Below, one piece after another: positions 15,785 through 22,601 of a stretch of DNA of 40,733 bases. The number at the start of each line of letters is the position of its first letter. The stretch's first letter is position 1. Position numbers and translations under genes: made by a program. The notes beneath the pieces were generated by a model that had not been told where the DNA came from, searched no databases, and saw only the letters and a list, made by a program, of their open reading frames with translations. The stretch is taken from NCBI GenBank assembly GCA_023301505.1, contig JALZUP010000198.1, forward strand, positions 1 to 40,733, in the 5' to 3' direction. This DNA is from Robiginitomaculum sp. Its GTDB lineage: Bacteria > Pseudomonadota > Alphaproteobacteria > Caulobacterales > Maricaulaceae.

Positions 15785-15843
15785 GCGCTATCAGCTTGGA
15801 AAGCTGAGCGACAATGTCGCTCGGTTCTCCGAACCGTAAGCGT
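15785..15843 (-). repeat. Cloverleaf repeat, copy F
   Basis: 59 bp, same orientation as copy E. All three hairpins are perfect; the outer stem ACGCT/AGCGC has four pairs. It has the shared AAAC flank and, at 15908-15926, the box TTTCCGATTTGGACACGGG. Confidence 0.93.
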
Positions 15844-15960
15844 GAACTACCAAAAGTCTATAAGTTAAAAAAATCCATAAGCCCAAGGATTTCCAAGAGT
15901 TCTCTTACCCGTGTCCAAATCGGAAACCAGTTCCGGGCCAGCAACTAAGAAAAACATTTG

Positions 15961-18900
15961 ATGAAAAAGAAACCAGATAAATCGAAAACCAAAATGGATT
16001 CGGATTCGCCGAGGTCGCTAGGGTCAAAATCGGAGCCGGCTGGCAAGTCGTGCAATTTTCACGTTGTTGGTGTCGGTGCGTCAGCTGGTGGACTTGAAGC
16101 GATTGAAAAATTCTTTGAGGGGATGCCCGAAGACACGGGTGCCGCGTTCGTCGTCGTGCAGCACCTGTCGCCAGATTTTAAAAGTCACATGGAAGAGTTG
16201 CTGGGGCGTAGAACGTCTTTGGCGATTAAACGCGTGACCAATCAATTGTCGGTCGAGCCAAACACGATCTACCTGATCCCGCCCAACACCGAGATGGTAT
16301 TGGCTAACGGCCAGTTGTTGCTTACTGAACGCGATCGTGACGAGCCATTGAATCTACCGATTGATCACTTTTTGCGATCTTTGGCAAACGACAGTGGCAA
16401 AAATTCAATTGGCGTAATCCTTTCGGGAACCGGAAGCGACGGTTCGCGTGGCATCGTCGACATTAACGAAGCCGGCGGATTGCTCCTTTGCCAAGACGAA
16501 GATTCCGCAAAATTTGATGGCATGCCGTTAAGTGCGCAGGAAACCAATGCTGTTCATCTCGTGTTGCCACCCGAGCGAATGGCAAACGCAATATCGACAT
16601 ACATCAGCGACGGCTTAACACCCCAACTGTTGGCTGAGCAAGAAACGGTTGTGACCACTGACACGGGACTCGAAGAGATCTTCAGATTGCTCCGGCGCGA
16701 GCATAATCTTGATTTCAGTCTCTACAAACCGACCACCGTCAAACGCCGGATTGAACGACGGATCGGCTTAGGGCATTTCAAAACGCTTGACAATTACGCG
16801 TTTGTGCTTGCGGATGATCCGGAGGAACTCCATTCGTTGTACAAAGATTTATTGATTGGAGTTACACAGTTTTTTCGTGATCGAGTTGCTTTTGAGCTTC
16901 TCGCCAAAGATGTCATACCGAAGATAATTGAAAAGAAAAAAGACAGCAACGAAGCAATTCGTGTTTGGATCGCAGGGTGTGCAACCGGTGAGGAAGCGTA
17001 TTCAATCGCGATCGCTTTCTACGAGGCTTTCGAGAACGAAAAGTATCCACCGAACATAAAGATCTTCGCGACCGACGTGCACCGAAAGTCCCTGCAATTC
17101 GCCAGCCTGGGTCTTTATCCGGAAGCCTCATTCGGAGAAGTCTCACCTAAACGGCTGGAGAGATACTTCAACAAACGAATCGACGGCTACGAAATCATCC
17201 CCGAGATTCGCAAGATGATCGTGTTTGCGCCGCATGACTTGGCTAACGACGCGCCGTTTACCAAATTGGACTTGGTGACCTGCCGCAACTTGCTGATTTA
17301 TTTTCTGCCCGTGGTGCAAAAGAAAGTCATCTCACTATTCCACTTCGCGTTGCGTACCGGTTCCTACATGTTTCTCGGCCCCAGCGAAACGCCCGGAGAC
17401 TTGCGTGAAGAATTTGCTGTCGTCGATAAAAAATGGCGACTTTACAGCAAGCGTCGTGATGTACGGCTAACTGGCAATATAAAGCTGCCGCTCGGCGGAG
17501 GCTCGGCTTCGCGTCCCTTCGTAAAGCCGGGAGCGAGCCCAAGGCGTACCCCCGAAGCTCAGCTGTTGGCGACGTATGACACTTTGTTAGACGAGTTTAT
17601 GTCGCCAAGTTTTTTGGTTGATGAAGGTGGCGAATTGGTTCACTCGTTTGGCGGCGCAGAGCGGTTTTTGCAACTTCGCGGCGGACGCGTCTCGACAAAT
17701 CTCATGCAGCTTATCCATGAAGATTTAAAGACTTCTGTTTCAGGCGCACTTCAACACACCGCGAAAGAACAAAAAGTCGTCCGCTACACCGGAATCCGAG
17801 TCAAGACGGTGCAAGGCTTGGAGCATATTACCTTGATCGTCAAACCGATGCGAGATCCGCGAACGGAGGTTGTTCACACGCTTGTAACAATCGAACCGAT
17901 GGTTGACGAGCTTGTCAAAGCTCAAGTGTTTGATAAAGACGTGGATGTCTCGGAGCTCTCTCGGGATCACATTTCCACCCTTGAGAATGAACTGCGATAC
18001 ACCAAGGAGAACCTTCAGGCGACGGTCGAAGAACTGGAAACGTCGAACGAAGAAATGCAAGCCACCAATGAAGAACTGGTGGCTTCCAACGAAGAGATGC
18101 AGAGCACCAACGAAGAACTTCAGTCGGTCAACGAAGAGCTGTATACCGTCAATCATGAATACCAACGCAAGATTGGTGAACTGACCGAACTTACTGATGA
18201 CATGAACAATCTGTTTATGTCTACCGATGTGGGTGTGATCTTCCTGGACGAAAACCTGGCCATTCGCCGCTTCACCCCCAAGATCGCTGTGACGTTTAAT
18301 TTGTTGCCGCAAGACATCGGTCGTCCGATCGGAAACTTTGCGCACAACATCCGCGACGAGCAAGTCTTTGATGAACTGGCAACGGTGCTCGAAACCGAAG
18401 AGCCTTTTGAGCGAGAAGTGCGCGACCGGCGAGGTAATTTTTGGTTGCTTCGAATCCTACCCTATCGAACAAAAGCAAAAGTCGAGGGCGTGGTGATGAC
18501 TTTGTTCGACATCGGTTCGGTCAAAGAAACGGACGTCAAGCTTCGGGTGTACCGTGATATCATTAGTTCAACTTCAGTCGCAGTAATCGGTGTCGCACTT
18601 GACGGCTTGATTTCAAGCTGGAATCACGCTGCGGAAGGTTTGTACGGCTACACCGCGGAAGAAGCGATAGGAGAGCGGGTCACGCTGCTCACTCCGGAGG
18701 GCCAAGGGGGGGAAAGCAAAAAAATGTTGGAGCGAGTTGCCAACGGCGAGACGATCGAGGACTGGCGAACAACTCGGGCCCGTAAAGATGGCAAGATCCT
18801 GCACGTCGGTCTATCACTCTCTCCTGTTTTCGATGAGTTCGATGAAATCTCTGGCTTCTCCAGCGTCAGTCACGACTATACGTTGCAAAAGAAGGCCGAA

Positions 18901-21228
18901 GAAGAGCAACAGAAACTTGCCACAATTATTGAAACTACGACTGACTTCGTTGGTCTTTGCGATGCCGACGGTAACACGCTGTCGATCAATGTGGCTGGTC
19001 GCAGAATGCTAGGCATTTCGCTTGACGAAGATATTACTGGAACGCCAATCGACAAATGGTACACAGCTGAAACGTCTGAACTAGTCAGCGAAGTTGCTAT
19101 GCCGGCGGTTATGGAAACCGGCGAGTGGCGTGGGGTCACCAAGATCAATAACCAGAAAGGTGAAGAGATTCCGCTTTCTTCGGTAATCGCCGCGCACAAG
19201 GACGAGCATGGCAAAGTCGCGTATATCTCCAAAGTTGGGCGGGACATCACAGAGCAATTGGCTTACCAAAAAGATCTCAAAGATCGTGAGGCGTTCTTGC
19301 GCCGCACGCTTGATGGTTTGTACGCATTTGCTGGAGTATTGCTCCCCGACGGGACGTTAATCGAAGCAAACCAAACTGCGTTGGCTGCCGCGAACTTGAC
19401 ACAGGAAGACGTGGTCGGCAAACAGTTTGCAGATGCCTATTGGTGGTCGCACTCAGAGGGCACTCAAGCCAAACTAAACGAAGCGATCTCGATTGCTCGC
19501 GGTGGAGAGTCGGTGCGGTACGACGCCCGCGTGCGTGTTGCTGAAAATACTTTCGTTACGCTGGATTTTCAGTTGAAGCCCCTGAGAAATGACAAAGGGG
19601 AAATCACTCATCTGATTCCTTCCGGCATCGACGTGACCGATCGAGTTGATTTCGAAACGCAATCGCGCGTGTTCCGGCGAGCGTTTGAGTCGTCTTTGAC
19701 AGCGATGGTGATCACCGATCCAACTAAAGAAGGCAATCCCATTGTCCATGTGAATCCCGGCTTTGAAAAACTGACGGGTTACTCCATGGAAGATTCGGTT
19801 GGTAAGAATTGCCGTTTCTTACAGGGGCCTGAAACGGATGCTGCTTCCGTGAAGGAGCTGCGTTCCTCGATAAAGCGAGGCTCAAATGCGCAGGTAAAAC
19901 TGCTCAACTACCGGAAGGATGGCAAAAAGTTCTGGAACGAACTTGTAATCACTCCCGTTCGTGACGCCGATGGAAATTTGACTCATTTCGTCGGTGTTCA
20001 ATTTGATATGACCAACCACCAAAAGACGGAAAACAAACTTTCACGAGCACGTGACGTTGCCGAGGCCGCAAACGTTGCCAAATCTGCCTTCGTTGCCAAC
20101 ATGAGTCATGAAATCCGAACTCCATTGACGACCGTCGTTGGAATGACAGAGATGTTGTTGGAGCAAGAAAACGACAAAGCGAAACATGATACGTTGCAAT
20201 TAATCCGCCAGAGTGGTCAGCATCTGGTGACTTTGGTTAACGATGTTTTAGACATGTCGAAGATTGAAGCCGGTAAGCTAGAAGCAGATCCTGTCGAGGT
20301 TGAGCCGATCCAAGTCATCGAAGACGTGGCTTCGTCGATGCGGTATCGCGCAATGGAAAAAGGGCTCGAGTTTCACCTTAAGTTCAACGGAGTTATGCCA
20401 GAAAAAATTCAAACCGACCCCGTTCGTTTCCGTCAAATTTTGTTCAATTTGACAGGCAATGCAATCAAGTTCACAAAGAGCGGTTCAGTGACACTCCTCT
20501 GCGAGTTTGTTGATCACGCATCGAGCCCGAAACTACGTGTGGAGGTTGAAGACACTGGGATTGGTCTCAAGAAAAATGAGCTCGCGCAGTTGTTTGAGCA
20601 GTTCTCGCAAGTCGACTCATCGCCAACACGCCGTAAGGGCGGCTCAGGACTGGGCCTCTACATTAGCCGTCGCATTGCCGAAATGCTTGGTGGCAGTCTG
20701 ACGGCCAAGAGCGTGTTTAACGAGGGTAGCACCTTCATTTTGATGCTTCCGACGGGTGAGCTGAAAGGGCTAACAATGATTGACCCAAACGCTCAACTGA
20801 AGAAACTTAGTTCGGGTGAAGCCGCCAAGGCACTGGCCAAGCAGAAAATCACTGGTCGTATATTAGTTGCTGAAGATACGCATGGAATTCAAGTCCTGCT
20901 TCGGCGAATGCTAGAGAATGCTGGAGCGACTGTAGAAGTTGCGATCGACGGCCAAGCCGCATTGGACTTGTTTGAAGCAGATGACGGCAGCACACGAACG
21001 GTCTTCGATTTGATTTTGCTGGACATGCACATGCCACGACTGAGCGGCTATGACACGGCGGCGGCGATTCGTAAACTCGGAATCAAAACGCCAATCATCG
21101 CTTTGACAGCAAGTGCCCTGCGAGGCGACCGCGAAAAGTGCCTCAACGCTGGTTGCGATGGCTATCTAACGAAGCCAATCGACCGGGAGGATTTACTGGC
21201 GAAAGTCGCTCAGCTGATTCAGAAATAG
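15961..21228 (+). CDS. CheB-CheR-PAS-LOV hybrid histidine kinase
   Basis: A 1755-residue cytoplasmic signalling protein. Domains in order: CheB methylesterase-like (about 30-220) with an intact triad Ser41 (GASAGG), His68 (QHLSP), Asp160 (GTGSDG); CheR methyltransferase-like (about 230-490) with IAGCATGEEAYS near 338 and VTCRNLLIYF; a long coiled coil (about 665-740, repeats of ELETSNEEMQATNEEL type); four PAS domains (about 745-1235); a LOV-type PAS (about 1237-1365); HisKA with His1383 (MSHEIRTPL); ATPase (NAIKFT, DTGIGL, GGSGLGLY); and a receiver with Asp1688 (LLDMHMPRLSG). The LOV domain has the flavin-adduct Cys1284 in GKNCRFLQG, KDGKKFWNEL and the late Gln in VGVQFD, so blue-light sensing is likely. 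ATG 15961 was chosen over the adjacent TTG. It probably phosphorylates an HPt or receiver partner encoded nearby. Confidence 0.95.
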   Translation: MKKKPDKSKTKMDSDSPRSLGSKSEPAGKSCNFHVVGVGASAGGLEAIEKFFEGMPEDTGAAFVVVQHLSPDFKSHMEELLGRRTSLAIKRVTNQLSVEPNTIYLIPPNTEMVLANGQLLLTERDRDEPLNLPIDHFLRSLANDSGKNSIGVILSGTGSDGSRGIVDINEAGGLLLCQDEDSAKFDGMPLSAQETNAVHLVLPPERMANAISTYISDGLTPQLLAEQETVVTTDTGLEEIFRLLRREHNLDFSLYKPTTVKRRIERRIGLGHFKTLDNYAFVLADDPEELHSLYKDLLIGVTQFFRDRVAFELLAKDVIPKIIEKKKDSNEAIRVWIAGCATGEEAYSIAIAFYEAFENEKYPPNIKIFATDVHRKSLQFASLGLYPEASFGEVSPKRLERYFNKRIDGYEIIPEIRKMIVFAPHDLANDAPFTKLDLVTCRNLLIYFLPVVQKKVISLFHFALRTGSYMFLGPSETPGDLREEFAVVDKKWRLYSKRRDVRLTGNIKLPLGGGSASRPFVKPGASPRRTPEAQLLATYDTLLDEFMSPSFLVDEGGELVHSFGGAERFLQLRGGRVSTNLMQLIHEDLKTSVSGALQHTAKEQKVVRYTGIRVKTVQGLEHITLIVKPMRDPRTEVVHTLVTIEPMVDELVKAQVFDKDVDVSELSRDHISTLENELRYTKENLQATVEELETSNEEMQATNEELVASNEEMQSTNEELQSVNEELYTVNHEYQRKIGELTELTDDMNNLFMSTDVGVIFLDENLAIRRFTPKIAVTFNLLPQDIGRPIGNFAHNIRDEQVFDELATVLETEEPFEREVRDRRGNFWLLRILPYRTKAKVEGVVMTLFDIGSVKETDVKLRVYRDIISSTSVAVIGVALDGLISSWNHAAEGLYGYTAEEAIGERVTLLTPEGQGGESKKMLERVANGETIEDWRTTRARKDGKILHVGLSLSPVFDEFDEISGFSSVSHDYTLQKKAEEEQQKLATIIETTTDFVGLCDADGNTLSINVAGRRMLGISLDEDITGTPIDKWYTAETSELVSEVAMPAVMETGEWRGVTKINNQKGEEIPLSSVIAAHKDEHGKVAYISKVGRDITEQLAYQKDLKDREAFLRRTLDGLYAFAGVLLPDGTLIEANQTALAAANLTQEDVVGKQFADAYWWSHSEGTQAKLNEAISIARGGESVRYDARVRVAENTFVTLDFQLKPLRNDKGEITHLIPSGIDVTDRVDFETQSRVFRRAFESSLTAMVITDPTKEGNPIVHVNPGFEKLTGYSMEDSVGKNCRFLQGPETDAASVKELRSSIKRGSNAQVKLLNYRKDGKKFWNELVITPVRDADGNLTHFVGVQFDMTNHQKTENKLSRARDVAEAANVAKSAFVANMSHEIRTPLTTVVGMTEMLLEQENDKAKHDTLQLIRQSGQHLVTLVNDVLDMSKIEAGKLEADPVEVEPIQVIEDVASSMRYRAMEKGLEFHLKFNGVMPEKIQTDPVRFRQILFNLTGNAIKFTKSGSVTLLCEFVDHASSPKLRVEVEDTGIGLKKNELAQLFEQFSQVDSSPTRRKGGSGLGLYISRRIAEMLGGSLTAKSVFNEGSTFILMLPTGELKGLTMIDPNAQLKKLSSGEAAKALAKQKITGRILVAEDTHGIQVLLRRMLENAGATVEVAIDGQAALDLFEADDGSTRTVFDLILLDMHMPRLSGYDTAAAIRKLGIKTPIIALTASALRGDREKCLNAGCDGYLTKPIDREDLLAKVAQLIQK

Positions 21229-21590
21229 CCACGATTCGGCAAACGTTTACTTGGCGGATATCCGATCCACTTGAGCGCTGAAGCCTGACGGTCACGTTTC
21301 AACCAAGAACGGGTTCGGCATTTTAGTTCTCAATGAGCTGCGAACGCTTGTTCGACACAAACAATTTACTCAATCAATCGTCAGAAGCACGAACGTTGCC
21401 CTGCAAGTCCAACGATATTTGCTTTGGCGTGTTTCGAGATTTTTGAAAATATGACAAAAGAAAGCCCCACCGGAGCAACTCGGGTGGGGCGATTCAAGCG
21501 TGTGTTTGTGTTTAACTTTTCTTTAAAACGGATCTGCGTCTGCAACCAACAAAGCTTCCATGGACTTAGCGTTACGAAACAACAAAGTGA
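21229..21590. other. Convergent intergenic region
   Basis: 362 bp between the hybrid kinase and csrA, which converge. It holds the csrA terminator near 21463-21492. Nothing else is recognised. Confidence 0.6.
21457..21492 (-). terminator. Rho-independent terminator of csrA
   Basis: On the minus strand GCCCCACC pairs with GGTGGGGC around a roughly 11-base loop, followed by TTTCTTTTG. It lies about 100 bp after the csrA stop codon. Confidence 0.7.
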
Positions 21591-21821
21591 TTAAGCCAGT
21601 TGGCAATCTAACTGTTTGTGCGATTGAGCAAAAGGAATGCTTGGAGCGACATCTTCAAACTCACTGACGACCTCAACAAGCTCCCCGCGAAGAATGCGGA
21701 CTGACTCCGAGGCCTTAACGCCTAACCGAACACCATTACCTTTGACCTTAAGAACTTCAACACTGATACCGAGTTCAGGAAATTCGATTGTTTGATTGGC
21801 TTTGCGTGAAAGAACTAGCAT
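21591..21821 (-). CDS. csrA: Carbon storage regulator CsrA
   Basis: 76 residues with the full CsrA pattern: MLVLSRKANQTI at the start, strands with VEVLKVKGNGVRLGV, and the RNA-binding region ESVRILRGEL. CsrA dimers bind GGA motifs in mRNA leaders and alter translation or stability, controlling carbon storage, motility and biofilm. The true start is the ATG at 21821, which gives the canonical N-terminus and follows GGAAGG; a longer frame starting TTG at 21845 is rejected. The C-terminal tail after about residue 55 is species-specific. A strong sigma-54 promoter lies 70 bp upstream (21892-21906), back to back with that of a small secreted peptide. Confidence 0.95.
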   Translation of the reverse strand: MLVLSRKANQTIEFPELGISVEVLKVKGNGVRLGVKASESVRILRGELVEVVSEFEDVAPSIPFAQSHKQLDCQLA

Positions 21822-21891
21822 TGGGGGATACCTTCCATGATTCAAATTGACTAACGCGAGCGGTTTCGCTCTAGGGTTGTCATCGAAGTAA

Positions 21892-21906
21892 GCAAGTAGG
21901 GTGCCA
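21892..21906 (-). promoter_or_regulatory. Sigma-54 promoter of csrA (P4)
   Basis: Minus-strand TTGGCACCCTACTTGC, nearly identical to the divergent promoter P5 (one base differs over 16) and carrying the canonical TTGC -12 element. Confidence 0.88.
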
Positions 21907-22024
21907 AACCTAGCTAACCCTTAAATTACGATCGCCTAAATCTTGAATCTTCAACGATTCGCCGGTTTTTCTTCATCCTGCCAAACAAAAACATGAGTCG
22001 GCTGCTAGCGAAAGTGATGCGGTT

Positions 22025-22165
22025 TGATCGTGCGGCAACCATAAAAAGAATCAGATTGGTCAGACTACGTTCAGCCAACGACTGGTGGTCGCTTGCCAAC
22101 CATCGCGGTCGCCCAGCTCTCTTGAATGAACTTGAGAACTTTCTAAAGTGGTCGCCGCGCGACCA
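22025..22165. promoter_or_regulatory. Three activator sites with exact 62-bp period
   Basis: TGATCGT-GCG-GCAACCA (22025-22041), TGGTCGC-TTG-CCAACCA (22087-22103) and TGGTCGC-CGC-GCGACCA (22149-22165). Relative to the consensus TGGTCGC-N3-GCGACCA they match 11, 12 and 14 of 14 positions. The centres are at 22033, 22095 and 22157, that is 62 bp (about six helical turns) apart, putting all three on one face of the DNA. The outer sites lie 118 and 97 bp from the two promoters. Confidence 0.75.
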
Positions 22166-22262
22166 TCGCATTCACTGGGCCAATTTCGTCTTCGTATGGG
22201 TAGGCGTCAAAAGACTCGGTGAATCGCGGCGGATTCGAAATCTAACTGCTCCTGCAAAGGTT

Positions 22263-22277
22263 TGGCACACTACTTGC
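22263..22277 (+). promoter_or_regulatory. Sigma-54 promoter of the secreted peptide gene (P5)
   Basis: TTGGCACACTACTTGC with GG-N10-GC spacing. The expected start is near 22288, giving a leader of about 48 bases that ends in TAGGAG before the peptide ATG. Confidence 0.88.
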
Positions 22278-22335
22278 TTCGGGGGGCACTGTCTCAAACC
22301 CCGGTTCAGTCAAGATTCATATCTAGGAGAAACTT

Positions 22336-22461
22336 ATGCGTTCTCTTTTGATGGTGTTGGTTTTGTTTTCAGCGACCTGTGTTGCGCAAGATGAGCTCTC
22401 AACCGGAAGAGAACCTCAAACGAACGGGCATGATGTGGCCAGAGGTCAACACAAAAGGTAA
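22336..22461 (+). CDS. Small secreted peptide, 41 aa
   Basis: A short gene with a strong ribosome binding site (AGGAG, six bases before the ATG) and a convincing signal peptide: MRS, a hydrophobic core LLMVLVLFSATC and a small-residue cleavage region VAQ near residue 17-18. The predicted mature part is about 23 residues, hydrophilic, and ends in HKR. No family is recognised. It sits directly behind a sigma-54 promoter and shares its control region with csrA, so it is probably highly induced under the condition sensed by the activator. It may be a signalling peptide, an envelope micropeptide or a degraded gene; the clean start region argues for a real gene. If Cys15 were a lipobox cysteine a lipoprotein would be possible, but the context (ATC) is poor. 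Confidence 0.6.
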   Translation: MRSLLMVLVLFSATCVAQDELSTGREPQTNGHDVARGQHKR

Positions 22462-22601
22462 CAAGAAAGGCTGAATTCGGAAGTAACAGGGACTGAGATC
22501 TCAGCCTCGGCCTCGCATGAGTTCACTTACATCTCATAGCTCTAACCTCAGTCTGCATCCTTTCTTTTTCACTAACCAAATTTGAAACTGTCTTAAACAT
22601 T

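Larger units (their letters stand above)
21822..22335. other. Divergent sigma-54 control region, csrA / secreted peptide
   Basis: 514 bp. From left to right: sigma-54 promoter facing csrA (21892-21906), three palindromic activator sites at 22025-22041, 22087-22103 and 22149-22165, and a sigma-54 promoter facing the peptide gene (22263-22277). An open frame (21993-22394) crosses all these sites and is rejected. Confidence 0.85.

Noticed and set aside
2522-15843. Cloverleaf repeats as tRNA genes or terminators
   Set aside because: At 59 bp with 3-base loops there is no anticodon loop and no T-loop; copy C lies between divergent genes and none is followed by a T run.
21993-22394. 133-codon open frame
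   Set aside because: It runs through two or more activator sites and a sigma-54 promoter, and overlaps the micropeptide gene in another frame.
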